NCBI RefSeq assembly: GCF_024105735.1
Contig: NZ_JAAAML010000001.1
Span: 558,001 to 622,000 of the forward strand
DNA length: 64,000 nt
Direction: 5' to 3'
From: Parahoeflea alexandrii
Lineage (GTDB): Bacteria; Pseudomonadota; Alphaproteobacteria; Rhizobiales; Rhizobiaceae
Shown: positions 1 to 8,938 of the stretch, piece after piece
Layout of the letters: each line of letters starts with the position of its first letter
How positions within the stretch are numbered: position 1 is the first letter of the stretch
Made by a program: the position numbers and the translations under genes
The notes under the pieces: generated by a model
Told to the model about the DNA's origin: nothing
The model's input: only the letters and a program-made list of their open reading frames with translations
Database searches by the model: none

Positions 1-948
1 CTGAGCCACGCCTGGGCGGTGACGGTGACCGGTGCGCCGAAACTCTGGGCGATGCGGTTTCTGGAAAACAACGAGAAGAGCCCGCGTGCCTGGTATGGCG
101 GCGCGGTTGGCATGGTCAGTTTCAACGGCGACATGAACACCGGCCTGACGCTCAGGACCATCCGCATCAAGGACGGCATTGCCGAGGTGCGCGCCGGGGC
201 CACGCTGCTGTTTGATTCCAATCCCGAGGAAGAGGAAGCCGAGACCGAACTGAAGGCATCGGCGATGCTCTCGGCGATCCGGGATGCACGGCTCGGCAAT
301 GCCGGTTCGGGAACCCGCGAAACGGCAAAGGTGGGTGAGGGCACCTCGATCCTGCTGGTCGACCATGAGGATTCCTTCGTCCACACCCTGGCAAACTACT
401 TCCGCCAGACAGGGGCCAAGGTGACCACAGTGCGCTCGCCGGTGTCCGACGAGGTGTTTGACCGGGTGGCGCCGGATCTGGTGGTGCTGTCGCCGGGACC
501 GGGAAATCCGAAGGATTTTGATTGCGCTGCCACGATCAAGAAGATCCGGACGCGCGAGTTGCCGGTCTTTGGCGTCTGTCTTGGCCTGCAGGCGCTTGCC
601 GAGAGTTTCGGCGGCAGCCTGCGCGAACTGGCAGTGCCTGTGCATGGCAAACCGTCGCGCATCAGGGTATCGTCGAACGGGGTGATATTCTCCGGTCTGG
701 CGAAGGAAGTGACGGTCGGGCGCTATCATTCGATTTTCGCCGATTACGCGACATTGCCGAAGGAATTCCGTGTTACAGCAGAGACCGATGACGGGGTGAT
801 CATGGCGTTCGAGCATGAAAGCCTGCCAATCGCGGCGGTGCAGTTTCACCCTGAATCGATCATGACGCTGGGCCAGGATGCCGGAATGCGGATGATCGAG
901 AACGTGGTCGCGCATCTGGCGCGGCGGAAAAAGGTGGAGGCAGCATGA
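1..948 (+). CDS. trpE(G): Anthranilate synthase TrpE(G), 3' part
   Basis: This is the C-terminal part of a fused anthranilate synthase; the frame is open from base 1, so the 5' end lies outside the window. The first ~90 visible residues are the end of the chorismate-binding TrpE domain. After a short linker comes a class I glutamine amidotransferase (TrpG) domain from about residue 115. It shows an LSPGPG oxyanion strand, the nucleophile motif GVCLGLQ and the HPES His/Glu pair. The enzyme makes anthranilate from chorismate and glutamine, the first step of tryptophan synthesis. A single fused polypeptide is typical of Rhizobiales. In rhizobia it is controlled by a trpL attenuator upstream, which cannot be seen here. 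Its stop overlaps the next start (ATGA). Confidence 0.93.
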   Translation: MSHAWAVTVTGAPKLWAMRFLENNEKSPRAWYGGAVGMVSFNGDMNTGLTLRTIRIKDGIAEVRAGATLLFDSNPEEEEAETELKASAMLSAIRDARLGNAGSGTRETAKVGEGTSILLVDHEDSFVHTLANYFRQTGAKVTTVRSPVSDEVFDRVAPDLVVLSPGPGNPKDFDCAATIKKIRTRELPVFGVCLGLQALAESFGGSLRELAVPVHGKPSRIRVSSNGVIFSGLAKEVTVGRYHSIFADYATLPKEFRVTAETDDGVIMAFEHESLPIAAVQFHPESIMTLGQDAGMRMIENVVAHLARRKKVEAA

Positions 949-1301
949 TCGATGCACGCGGCGTGAACAGGCTGGTGGCGGCAGCGGTGCTTGGGGCCTC
1001 GATGCTCTTGCTGCTGCCGGGCGAACCGGCGCGGGCCCAGTCCGGCGACGGGATCGATCAGGGCCGGCAACTGGTCGAGGTCAATTGCGGCAAGTGCCAT
1101 GCGGTGGGTGAAGCCGATGCCAGCCCGCATGAGGGGCCGCCGCCCTTCCGCAAACTGTCGGACATGTTTCCGATGGACGCGCTGGAGGAAGCTTTCTCCG
1201 ACGGCCGGATCTATTCGGGTCACCCGGACATGCCGGAGTTCATCGCAACACCCGAACAGATGGATGCCATCATCGCCTATATCGCGTCCCTGCAGGACTA
1301 G
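945..1301 (+). CDS. Small periplasmic c-type cytochrome
   Basis: A 118-residue monohaem cytochrome c. An N-terminal signal peptide (hydrophobic run of about 15 residues ending near ARAQ) is followed by the haem motif CGKCH. A likely axial methionine lies in GHPDMPEF near residue 93. It should be exported and carry one covalent haem, acting as a soluble electron carrier or a domain-like subunit. Its redox partner cannot be told from sequence. The start overlaps the trpE(G) stop by four bases, so the two are probably translationally coupled, although their functions are not obviously related. The CDF transporter follows after 5 bases. Confidence 0.88.
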   Translation: MIDARGVNRLVAAAVLGASMLLLLPGEPARAQSGDGIDQGRQLVEVNCGKCHAVGEADASPHEGPPPFRKLSDMFPMDALEEAFSDGRIYSGHPDMPEFIATPEQMDAIIAYIASLQD

Positions 1302-1306
1302 CCGTC

Positions 1307-2206
1307 ATGCCCCACTCCTCACGAACCATCCGCCAGCTGGCGTTCTGGTCCATTCCGCTTGCGTTCGGGGTGATGGGGCTCAAATTCGTCGCCTGGTACC
1401 TGACCGGTTCAATCGCGCTTTACTCCGATGCGCTTGAATCGATCGTCAATGTGATTGCCGCGACGGCGGCCTTCATCGCCATCGGTTACGCGCAGAAACC
1501 TGCCGATATCTCGCACCCTTACGGCCACCACAAGGCGGAGTACTTCTCCGCCGTTCTCGAAGGTGTGCTGATTGTCGTGGCGGCGCTGCTGATTGTCCAT
1601 GAAGCAATCGGCGGGCTTCTGGAACCTCGCCGGATCGAGGCGCCGGTGCTTGGCCTGGCCGTCAATGCAAGCGCTGCCGTCATCAACGGGATCTGGGCAG
1701 CGGTGCTGCTGCGCTTTGGCCGCCGTTACCGGTCGCCGGCACTGCAGGCAGATGGCCACCACATCCTGTCGGACGTAGTCACATCGGTTGGCGTCATCTT
1801 CGGCCTGGGTCTGGCGCTGGCCTTCGATCAGCCGCGGCTTGATCCGCTGCTGGCGCTGATCGTTGCCATCAACGTGCTCTGGCAGGGCTGGAAGGTGATT
1901 GCGTCCTCCGTCGACGGGCTGATGGACCGGGCGATCGATCCGGTCGATGAGCAGCGCATCCAGGAGATCATCAAGGCTGAGGCCCATGGCGCGATCGAGG
2001 CGCACGACATCCGCACCCGGATGGCGGGCCGCGCCTCCTTTGTCGAGTTTCACCTGGTCGTCGATGGCGCGATGAGCGTGGAGGAATCGCACCGGATCTG
2101 CGACCGGCTGGAAACGGCGCTTCGCACCGAGGTCGAAGGCATCCGGGTGATCATCCATGTAGAGCCGGGTCACAAGGCCAAGGACGAGGGTGTCGTGCTG
2201 GGCTGA
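1307..2206 (+). CDS. Cation diffusion facilitator family transporter
   Basis: A 299-residue cation diffusion facilitator. The N-terminal two thirds is a transmembrane domain with the expected metal-site segments: SDALES in one helix and HHILSD in a later one. The final ~85 residues are a soluble cytosolic CDF dimerisation domain. Family members export divalent metals (Zn, Fe, Co, Cd, Mn) from cytoplasm to periplasm by proton antiport. Two Asp and a His are visible at the transmembrane site, but I cannot assign the metal. It begins 5 bases after the cytochrome gene and probably shares its transcript. It faces the dehydratase gene on the opposite strand. Confidence 0.9.
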   Translation: MPHSSRTIRQLAFWSIPLAFGVMGLKFVAWYLTGSIALYSDALESIVNVIAATAAFIAIGYAQKPADISHPYGHHKAEYFSAVLEGVLIVVAALLIVHEAIGGLLEPRRIEAPVLGLAVNASAAVINGIWAAVLLRFGRRYRSPALQADGHHILSDVVTSVGVIFGLGLALAFDQPRLDPLLALIVAINVLWQGWKVIASSVDGLMDRAIDPVDEQRIQEIIKAEAHGAIEAHDIRTRMAGRASFVEFHLVVDGAMSVEESHRICDRLETALRTEVEGIRVIIHVEPGHKAKDEGVVLG

Positions 2207-2263
2207 GCGATCTCGGCAGAGGTGGGCCGTCCGCGGGGCATGGGCAAGAGGGCCGGCGTCCGG

Positions 2264-3238
2264 TTAGCCGGTGAAGCGCTCAAGCGCCAGGCGAAACACC
2301 TCTGCATCGACATTGCCGCCTGAGACCGTGACGATCACGTCCTCACCCTCGATCTCGCCGCCGTGAAAAAGCGCAGCGGCCAGGGCGACTGCTCCCCCCG
2401 GTTCAGCCACGATCTTCAACCTTGAAAAAGCCAGCGCCATGGCGTGCTGCGCTTCGTCCTCGGTGACGACGATGCCCGGGCCGGCGAGACGCCTGAGGAT
2501 AGGAAACGTCAGCTCACCGGGCTGCGGCGTCAGGATCGCGTCGCAGATCGAGCCGGACAGCCGCGCGTTGCGCTCAATGGTTCCCGAGCGCAGGCTGCGG
2601 GCCATGTCGTCGAACCCTTCGGGTTCGGCCGGTCGCACGCGCAGCCCCGGGGCATCGGCTTCAAGCGCCAGCGCGATGCCGGACGCAAGGCCGCCACCGC
2701 CGCAGCAGACCAGGACATCGGCCTTGGCGATGCCTTGTTCGGCGGCCTGTTCGGCGATTTCCAGCCCACAGGTGCCCTGGCCGGCAATGACCAGCGGCTC
2801 GTCGAAGGGCTTGATCAGTGTCAGGCCGTGCTCGGCAGCCAGACGTGCGGTGATCTCGTCGCGGTTTTCCGTGGCCCGGTCGTAGAGAACCACTTCGGCG
2901 CCCAGTGCGCCCGTGTTGTCGATCTTCATCTTCGGCGCATCCGACGGCATGACGATGACCGCCGGGACGCCATGGCGGGCGGCTGCAAAAGCCACGCCCT
3001 GACCATGATTGCCGCTGGAAAAGGCAATGACGCCACGGGCCCGGTCTTCAGGCGACGGGGCCGAGACCGCAGACCAGCCGCCGCGGAACTTGAAGCTTCC
3101 GGTGTGCTGCAGGCATTCGGGCTTGACCCAGACCCGACGTCCGGCGATCTCGTCGAGAAACGGGGAATTGAGCAGCGGCGTGCGGCGGACATGACCGTCC
3201 AGCCGGTCGCGCGCGGCGCGGATCATCTCGATGTTCAT
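2264..3238 (-). CDS. Threonine/serine dehydratase (PLP fold type II)
   Basis: A 324-residue fold-type II PLP enzyme. The Schiff-base lysine is in TGSFKFRGG, the substrate loop is SSGNHGQG, and the phosphate-binding glycine loop is CGGGGLASG. The family deaminates threonine or serine to 2-oxobutyrate or pyruvate. There is no C-terminal ACT regulatory domain, so it is the short, catabolic-type enzyme and not IlvA. Some relatives are hydroxyaspartate dehydratases or serine racemases, so the exact substrate is unsure. It converges with the CDF transporter gene, 57 bases away. Confidence 0.85.
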   Translation of the reverse strand: MNIEMIRAARDRLDGHVRRTPLLNSPFLDEIAGRRVWVKPECLQHTGSFKFRGGWSAVSAPSPEDRARGVIAFSSGNHGQGVAFAAARHGVPAVIVMPSDAPKMKIDNTGALGAEVVLYDRATENRDEITARLAAEHGLTLIKPFDEPLVIAGQGTCGLEIAEQAAEQGIAKADVLVCCGGGGLASGIALALEADAPGLRVRPAEPEGFDDMARSLRSGTIERNARLSGSICDAILTPQPGELTFPILRRLAGPGIVVTEDEAQHAMALAFSRLKIVAEPGGAVALAAALFHGGEIEGEDVIVTVSGGNVDAEVFRLALERFTG

Positions 3239-3574
3239 GTCAGACTTCCCGATGTCGAAGATGCGGTCAGGGTAGGGCGGGCAGGGTAGGGCGGGCAGGG
3301 CTGATTCTCCAAGCGAATTGAACCATTGCCAGCAAGAATAAGCCGCGCGAGGGTGTCCCGCGCGGCCCAGTTTCAGAGATCGTGAAAGCCAGTATCAGGC
3401 GGTGGCAGGGGTGTGCAGCCGGCCGTTGAACATCGGGTTGCCCGCGATGCCTGAAACGTTCTTGGCAATTGCCAGCACAGCGAGGTCGGCAACCGGCTCG
3501 ATGATGACGACCAGCACCGGAGCCTCGCTGAGCAGGCGATTGCCCAGGCAGGAACAGGCTGCTACTCAACCTGC
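3239..3574. other. Intergenic region with an orphan minus-strand frame
   Basis: This 336-bp gap separates divergently transcribed dehydratase and DMT transporter genes. It holds the 14-bp tandem repeat and a minus-strand open frame at 3565-3395 (GTG start, 56 residues). The frame encodes a hydrophobic stretch followed by a GNPMFNGRLH-type tail. It has no convincing ribosome binding site and I recognise no family. It could be a small gene, a gene remnant or chance. Promoters for both flanking genes should lie here, but I cannot place them. Confidence 0.35.
3271..3298. repeat. Tandem 14-bp repeat, two copies
   Basis: The unit GGTAGGGCGGGCAG occurs twice head to tail, just upstream of the minus-strand dehydratase start. 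It looks like a simple local duplication. No function is suggested. Confidence 0.6.
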
Positions 3575-4513
3575 ATGAGCGTCGAAAACACCGACCATCC
3601 GCATCTGCTCGGACCGGGACTTGCAACGCTGGGCGTGATCGCGGCGTCGGTGGGTTTCGGGCTGGTTCCCTATTTCGCCCGGACGCTGACGGCCGAAGGC
3701 ATGGCGCCGCATGCAATCGCCTTCTTCCGTTACGCTTTCGCTGCAACCGTGCTTGTGCCGTTTGTCTGGCGGGCCAGGGCGAGATGGAAAGCACTCGCGT
3801 GGGGCCTGTTTGCCGGACTTGGCATGGGCGTCGGTTGGGTCGGCTATGTTCGGGCGGTGGAAATCGTGCCGGTGTCGACGGCCGGCATTCTCTACATGAC
3901 CTATCCGGTTTTCACGCTGCTGATCGCCTGGCTGGTGTTCGGCGACATGCCCGGCCGGCGGGCTGTCGCGGCATCGCTGATGATCGTGGCGGCCGCAGCC
4001 CTTGCCACGTCTCCAGAAGCGGTGTCGCCCGAACAGGCACCGGCGCTGATCCTGTCCCTTGCCGCGCCGCTGGGTTTTGGCTTCGGCATCAACGTGCTGG
4101 TGCACAAGCTCACCGCACTGGATCCGCTGGCGCGCATTGCCTGTGTCAGCCTCGGCTCGGTGCTGGGGCTGCTGCCGCTGATGGCCGCTACCCCGGTGGC
4201 AGGACTCATGCCCGGCAGCGTGTCAGGTTGGTGGCTGGTGGCGGGTATCGCGTTCGGTTCGGCGCTGGTGCCGCAGCTGCTCTATACAGTCTGCGCGCCG
4301 GTGATCGGAACTGCGCGGACCGCCATTGCCGGCAGCTTCGAGCTTCCAACCATGTTCCTGGTGGGCTGGTTCGCCTTTGCGGAACCTGTCGGGCTGACCC
4401 AGTGGATCGCCTGCGGCATCGTCATATCGGCGATCGCGCTGACGCCCGGAAGATCGATTCGCAGCGTGGCGGCGAACATCGCTGTGGAAGGCGAGGATCG
4501 TTCAAATCGTTAA
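3575..4513 (+). CDS. DMT superfamily transporter (two EamA domains)
   Basis: A 312-residue integral membrane protein with about ten transmembrane helices arranged as two EamA repeats (roughly residues 12-140 and 155-290). The family exports metabolites such as amino acids or cofactors. Substrates are not predictable from sequence. The first repeat has the usual conserved pattern near its end (YMTYPVFTLLIAWL). Codon use matches the neighbours. It is probably monocistronic, since the downstream helicase has its own leader region. Confidence 0.85.
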   Translation: MSVENTDHPHLLGPGLATLGVIAASVGFGLVPYFARTLTAEGMAPHAIAFFRYAFAATVLVPFVWRARARWKALAWGLFAGLGMGVGWVGYVRAVEIVPVSTAGILYMTYPVFTLLIAWLVFGDMPGRRAVAASLMIVAAAALATSPEAVSPEQAPALILSLAAPLGFGFGINVLVHKLTALDPLARIACVSLGSVLGLLPLMAATPVAGLMPGSVSGWWLVAGIAFGSALVPQLLYTVCAPVIGTARTAIAGSFELPTMFLVGWFAFAEPVGLTQWIACGIVISAIALTPGRSIRSVAANIAVEGEDRSNR

Positions 4514-4821
4514 GCCTGTTTGCTGCGTCGCAGCGAAAATCCCGCGCCACGCCTTGACATGGCCGCATTTGTCAGGCCTAAGAGACCCAACTGGATAGGG
4601 GCCCATTCGGCCGCTGCACGCCTCCCTAGAGATGAGCGTGTTCTGACTTCCCCTAACATCCATCTTGAAATTTTCGCGTCGGCCAGCGGCGATGCGCCCA
4701 ACCCGAACTCCACCGATTGCGGTTTGATCGCAGACGGCGGGTATTTGTTATCGGGCATGGTCCGCGAATGGCAGCGCACAGGCGCTCCCCGACGTATTGC
4801 CCAAAATTCGAAAGTTATATC
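4514..4821. other. Leader region upstream of the DEAD-box helicase
   Basis: This 308-bp non-coding stretch holds a possible promoter (CTTGAC at 4553-4558, CCTAAG at 4577-4582, spacing 18). If that promoter is used, the helicase mRNA would have a 5' UTR of more than 200 bases. Long leaders are common on cold-inducible DEAD-box helicase genes, but I see no diagnostic cold-shock element. Confidence 0.35.
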
Positions 4822-6270
4822 ATGTTGTTTTCCGAACTCGGCCTCTCCAAGGCCCTTCTCGATACGCTTGAAGGTCTTCACCTGACCAAGCCGACACCGA
4901 TCCAGATGCAGGCCATTCCGCTTGTGCTCGAGGGCGGCGACGTCATCGGCCTGGCGCAGACCGGCACCGGCAAGACCGCGGCGTTTTCGCTGCCGATCCT
5001 GCACCGGTTGGCGCCCGGCAAGAAGGCCGCGCCGAAGAAGGCCCGTGCGCTGATCCTGGCGCCGACCCGCGAACTCTCCGCCCAGATCGCCCGCAGCGTC
5101 AAGGATTACGGCCGCAGGCTGCACCTGACCTCGACTGTCGTGGTCGGCGGCGTGTCGATCCGTCCGCAGATCAAGGCGCTGGCTTCCGGTGTCGACATTC
5201 TGATCGCCACCCCTGGCCGGCTGATGGATCTCATCGAGCAGCGCGCGGTGTCGCTCAACGAGATCGAAGTCGTTGTCCTCGACGAGGCCGACCAGATGCT
5301 CGACATCGGCTTCATGCCGGCGATCAAGCGCATCCTGGCGATGACGCCGAACACCCGGCAGACGCTTCTGTTTTCGGCAACCATGCCCAAGGAAATCCGC
5401 GAACTGTCCTCGCGCCACCTGAAGAACCCGAAGGAAGTGTCGGTGATCCCGGCGAAGAAGACCGCCGACCGGGTCGAGCATACCGTCATGCACATCCAGA
5501 CGCCCCAGAAGATGGGCGCGCTCGCATCGCTGATCCGCGATCGCAAGGGCGAACGGGTGATCGTGTTCACGCGCACCAAGCGCGGCGCCGACAAGGCCGC
5601 CAAGCGGCTTGAAGCCGACGGCATCTCGGCTGCAGCCATTCACGGCAACAAGTCGCAGGGCCAGCGCGAGCGTGCGCTTGCAGGCTTCCGCGCCGGCACC
5701 GTGCCGGTGCTGATCGCCACCGACATTGCCGCCCGCGGCATCGACGTGCCGGGCGTCAGCCTGGTGGTCAATTACGAACTGCCAAATGTTCCGGAAGTCT
5801 ACGTCCACCGCATCGGCCGCACCGCGCGTGCCGGCGCCGAAGGCACTGCTGTGACCTTCTGTGCACCGGACGAACGTTCGCTGCTGCGCGATATCGAAAA
5901 GATGCTGAAGACCGAGATCCCGGTCGAAAAGGCGCCGGAAGGCACCTATGTCGACGCATTGGCCGATCCGGATGGGGATTTTGCCCCGCTCAACCGCACC
6001 CAGCGTCCGCGCCAGGGTGCACGGCCACAGGGAGCCGCCAAGCCGCAGGGCCAGGGCCGCAAGCCGGGTGGGCGGCAGGCCCAGGGTCAGGGCGGAAAGC
6101 CTGCCAATGGTCAGCAGGCCGGCAAGCCGGGCGCCAACCGGCATCAACCTGCCGCAGCAGCCAACCAGAACGGCGACCAGCCGGCAGCCAAGTCGCGCCG
6201 CCGCCGTCGCAGCGGTGACCGTCGTCCGCGCCCCGAGCAGGGCGGCAACAAGGCCGTTGCGCAGGGCTGA
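4822..6270 (+). CDS. DEAD-box ATP-dependent RNA helicase (RhlE type)
   Basis: A 482-residue DEAD-box helicase. In order it has the Q motif (PTPIQ), Walker A AQTGTGKT, PTREL, TPGR, DEAD within VVLDEADQML, SAT in FSATMP, and the second RecA domain ending in HRIGRTARAG. The last ~95 residues are a low-complexity basic tail rich in Gly, Gln, Arg and Lys, ending in an Arg-rich RRRRRS patch. Such tails bind RNA. The family unwinds structured RNA in ribosome assembly or mRNA decay. I chose the start giving MLFSELGLS, the usual first residues of the family; the frame is open further upstream but looks non-coding. Confidence 0.92.
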   Translation: MLFSELGLSKALLDTLEGLHLTKPTPIQMQAIPLVLEGGDVIGLAQTGTGKTAAFSLPILHRLAPGKKAAPKKARALILAPTRELSAQIARSVKDYGRRLHLTSTVVVGGVSIRPQIKALASGVDILIATPGRLMDLIEQRAVSLNEIEVVVLDEADQMLDIGFMPAIKRILAMTPNTRQTLLFSATMPKEIRELSSRHLKNPKEVSVIPAKKTADRVEHTVMHIQTPQKMGALASLIRDRKGERVIVFTRTKRGADKAAKRLEADGISAAAIHGNKSQGQRERALAGFRAGTVPVLIATDIAARGIDVPGVSLVVNYELPNVPEVYVHRIGRTARAGAEGTAVTFCAPDERSLLRDIEKMLKTEIPVEKAPEGTYVDALADPDGDFAPLNRTQRPRQGARPQGAAKPQGQGRKPGGRQAQGQGGKPANGQQAGKPGANRHQPAAAANQNGDQPAAKSRRRRRSGDRRPRPEQGGNKAVAQG

Positions 6271-6453
6271 CAGGGCCGCGCCTGAGCCTTGACCGGCGCT
6301 GATGTGGGATCGGCGTCTTCCAAACCAGAACCGGACGGCGTCGCGATTTTTCGCGGCGCCGTTTGCATGTTGATGATCCATTCGCGGCTCTGCCATTGTT
6401 TCGTGGCCCGGATCGTACTATCTGCGAGACATGCAAACACACGGAGACTGCTT

Positions 6454-7032
6454 ATGAGCGACGAAGACGACAAGACGACCGAACTGCCGCTGGGCAAGGA
6501 AGCGGAAGCAAACCTGTTCAAATCGCGCTCGATCTTCATTTACGGTGGCATCACGCAGGAACTGGCGTACAAGGTCTGCGCCCAGCTTGCAGCGCTTGCC
6601 GCGGCCAGCGATGACGATATCCGCATCTTCGTCAATTCACCGGGCGGCCATGTCGAATCGGGTGATTCGATCCATGACATGATCGGCTTCATCAAGCCCA
6701 AGGTCTGGATCATCGGAACCGGCTGGGTGGCTTCTGCCGGTGCGCTGATCTATGTCTCGGTGCCCAAGGAGCAGCGGCTTTGCCTGCCCAATACCCGCTT
6801 CCTGCTGCATCAACCGTCCGGCGGCACTCGCGGCATGGTCTCGGACATCGAGATCCAGGCGCGCGAAATCATCAAGATGAACGAGCGTCTGAACAAGATC
6901 TTCGCCAAGGCCACCGGCCAGAAGATCGAAAAGATCGCCGCCGACACCGACCGCGATTACTGGCTGTCGGCAGAGGACGCCAAGGAGTACGGCCTGGTGG
7001 GCAAGATCATCACCAATCAGAGCGAAATCTGA
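6454..7032 (+). CDS. ClpP-like protease subunit
   Basis: A 192-residue ClpP-family serine peptidase. The nucleophile serine sits in WVASAGAL, the histidine in LLHQPSGG and the aspartate probably in [11 protein letters not shown]. It differs from canonical ClpP1 (QAASMGA), so I read it as the second, divergent ClpP-like protein common in Rhizobiales. It is probably cytoplasmic, forming a barrel that works with a Clp ATPase, but no Clp ATPase gene is adjacent. I took the start at MSDEDDK over an in-frame upstream extension, because the shorter form matches family length and fits a GGAG at 6443-6446. A strong terminator follows. Confidence 0.87.
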   Translation: MSDEDDKTTELPLGKEAEANLFKSRSIFIYGGITQELAYKVCAQLAALAAASDDDIRIFVNSPGGHVESGDSIHDMIGFIKPKVWIIGTGWVASAGALIYVSVPKEQRLCLPNTRFLLHQPSGGTRGMVSDIEIQAREIIKMNERLNKIFAKATGQKIEKIAADTDRDYWLSAEDAKEYGLVGKIITNQSEI

Positions 7033-7057
7033 ACTGAGTCCGCTGACTGACTTATCA

Positions 7058-7088
7058 AGCCCCGCCGGTGCAAGCCGGCGGGGCTTTT
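7058..7088 (+). terminator. Rho-independent terminator after the clpP-like gene
   Basis: An 11-bp perfect stem, AGCCCCGCCGG and CCGGCGGGGCT, with a 6-base loop, is followed by a T run. It ends the clpP-like transcript and separates it from the convergent rsgA gene. Confidence 0.9.
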
Positions 7089-7100
7089 GCATCGATGGCC

Positions 7101-8168
7101 TTACTTCGATTTCAGCTTCTTGGCCTGCTTGACCATCTTGCCGAAGGCCTTGTCCTTCGAGCGGCGCTGGGCAAGGCTTGCGGTGTTGTGCTGGTCTTCG
7201 GCCACCAGCTTTCGCCAGCGGCTCAGGCGCGCCTCGTCGATGTCGCCACGTTCAAGTGCAGCGAGGATGGCGCAGCCGGGTTCGCTCGTGTGCCTGCAGT
7301 CGTTGAAGCGGCATTGGGTGGACAGATCGTCGAGGTCGGAAAAGACCTCCGCGACGCCTTCTTCCGCATCGGTCAGCTGCAGCTCGCGTACGCCCGGCGT
7401 ATCGAGCACTGCGCAGCCATTGGGCAGGATGTGAAGCTGGCGGTGCGAGGTGGTGTGGCGGCCCTTGGCGTCGTCCTCGCGGATTGCCTGCGTGGCGGCG
7501 ACCTCGCTGACCGACAGCGCATTGGTTAGCGTTGACTTGCCAACGCCGGAGGAGCCGAGGAAGGCGATGGTCTGGCCGGGTTTGCACCAGGGTGCCAGTT
7601 TCGATGCCGGCTCGTCGCTCTTGGCGTTGAGCGTCAGCACCGCAACATCGGCGGAAATTGCCTCGGCATCCGTGATGTAAGGCGCCGGGTCATCGCAGAG
7701 ATCGGATTTGGTCAAGAGGATCACGGGTGTCACGCCTGCGTCGAAGGCGAGTGCGATGTAGCGCTCAAGCCGGGCGACGTTGAAATCGAGATTGCAGGAG
7801 GTGACGATGAAGGCGGTGTCGATGTTGGCGGCGATCAGCTGGACCGAGCGGTCGTGACCGGCGGCGCGGCGCTTGATCAGGCTCTTGCGTTCCAGCAGCT
7901 GGCTTGCGCTTGGCAGATTGTAATCGAGCAGCAGCCAGTCGCCAACGGTGGCATCCGCACGGGGCGGGACCATCATGTCGATGCCTTCGCCGAGCACGCG
8001 CAATCCACTGCGATGCACCTCGGTGACTCGGACCGGCGGCGTCGCGTGCATGTCATCGACACTGATCTGCTGGGCGAAGACATTCTGCCAGCCGAGGCTT
8101 TTGAGCGGCGTGACCTGTTGTACGGGGCTTTCGCCGTTGCCGGCAGGCGGCGTGGCGTCACGCGTCAT
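7101..8168 (-). CDS. rsgA: Ribosome biogenesis GTPase RsgA
   Basis: A 355-residue circularly permuted GTPase. An N-terminal OB-like region (about 30-110) is followed by G4-like TKSD, the P-loop GSSGVGKST and then DTPGVRE. The order G4-G1-G3 is diagnostic. A C-terminal zinc knuckle has the pattern C-x5-C-x-H-x5-C. RsgA acts in late 30S subunit maturation, and its GTPase is stimulated by the ribosome. The ATG start at 8168 is preferred over the TTG codon just before it. It converges with the clpP-like gene across the terminator. Confidence 0.95.
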   Translation of the reverse strand: MTRDATPPAGNGESPVQQVTPLKSLGWQNVFAQQISVDDMHATPPVRVTEVHRSGLRVLGEGIDMMVPPRADATVGDWLLLDYNLPSASQLLERKSLIKRRAAGHDRSVQLIAANIDTAFIVTSCNLDFNVARLERYIALAFDAGVTPVILLTKSDLCDDPAPYITDAEAISADVAVLTLNAKSDEPASKLAPWCKPGQTIAFLGSSGVGKSTLTNALSVSEVAATQAIREDDAKGRHTTSHRQLHILPNGCAVLDTPGVRELQLTDAEEGVAEVFSDLDDLSTQCRFNDCRHTSEPGCAILAALERGDIDEARLSRWRKLVAEDQHNTASLAQRRSKDKAFGKMVKQAKKLKSK

Positions 8169-8316
8169 CAAGAATGGCTTTCATGCTCACGGGTCCTGAA
8201 ACTCGAATGCGGAATATCAGCTGCAGCGCTTGTTCTGCCTTGCATTGCGGCGCCTGGCGCTCTCTACAGGCTTTCATCATAGCATTCCATGCTATCGATG
8301 CGGAAACGATTCCGTC

Positions 8317-8847
8317 ATGTGGAAAACAGCAGACAAAAGCGAGGCCTGCTTCTTGATCCCGACACTTGAGACCGAACGGCTGCGACTGAGGGCGCAGACC
8401 ATGCAGGACTGGCCTGCCTATGCGAACCTGATGATGTCGGAGCGGGCGGTTCACATGGAAGGCCCGCACACTATGGCCGAGGCCTGGGGGCTGTTCTGCC
8501 ATGATCTCGCGCAATGGCCGCTCTTGGGCTGCGGCGCGCTGATGATCGATGACCGGGAAACCGGGGAATGCATGGGTCAGGTCGGCATCAATCACGGGCC
8601 GCTGTTTCCCGAGCACGAGCTTGGCTGGATGGTCTATCCGGGCGCCGAGGGCAGGGGGTATGCCTTCGAGGCGGCCGAAGCCATGCGCCGCTGGGCTTTC
8701 ACCGTCCGCGGACTTGAAACGCTGGTCAGCCACATCGATCCCGGCAATCACCGCTCGCGCAAGCTTGCCGAGCGGCTTGGCGCCGTGCTGGAACTCGATC
8801 CGGACCGCCCAGGGCCGGAGGTGCTGGTCTACCGCCACATGCGGTAA
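8317..8847 (+). CDS. GNAT family N-acetyltransferase (RimJ/RimL-like)
   Basis: A 176-residue acetyltransferase with the typical opening of the RimJ/RimL branch (LIPTLETERLRLR). The acetyl-CoA motif A is visible as YPGAEGRGYAFEAA, followed by VSHIDPGNHRSRKLAERLGA. Such enzymes acetylate protein N-termini, antibiotics or small amines. The substrate cannot be named. The frame is open upstream to 8230 but that part looks non-coding. I took the ATG at 8317; a TTG at 8353, right before IPTLETERL, is also possible. It is divergent from rsgA. Confidence 0.85.
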   Translation: MWKTADKSEACFLIPTLETERLRLRAQTMQDWPAYANLMMSERAVHMEGPHTMAEAWGLFCHDLAQWPLLGCGALMIDDRETGECMGQVGINHGPLFPEHELGWMVYPGAEGRGYAFEAAEAMRRWAFTVRGLETLVSHIDPGNHRSRKLAERLGAVLELDPDRPGPEVLVYRHMR

Positions 8848-8857
8848 CGGCTTCATG

Positions 8858-8891
8858 AAAAAGCCCCCGCCGGAATTACCAACGGGGGCTT
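8858..8891. terminator. Bidirectional terminator hairpin
   Basis: A perfect 9-bp stem AAGCCCCCG/CGGGGGCTT with a 13-base loop lies between two convergent genes. On the minus strand it is followed by a T run (complement of GAAAAAG). It therefore fits best as the terminator of the polyamine operon and can also serve the acetyltransferase gene. Confidence 0.8.
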
Positions 8892-8938
8892 AACTTGCGC
8901 CTGATATCAGGTGACTATGGTGCAACCGATAGCTTGAT

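Noticed and set aside
4510-6396. Long minus-strand open frame (628 codons) opposite the DEAD-box helicase gene
   Set aside because: It is the antisense shadow of the high-GC helicase gene. The plus-strand frame has every helicase motif; the minus frame has no recognisable domain.
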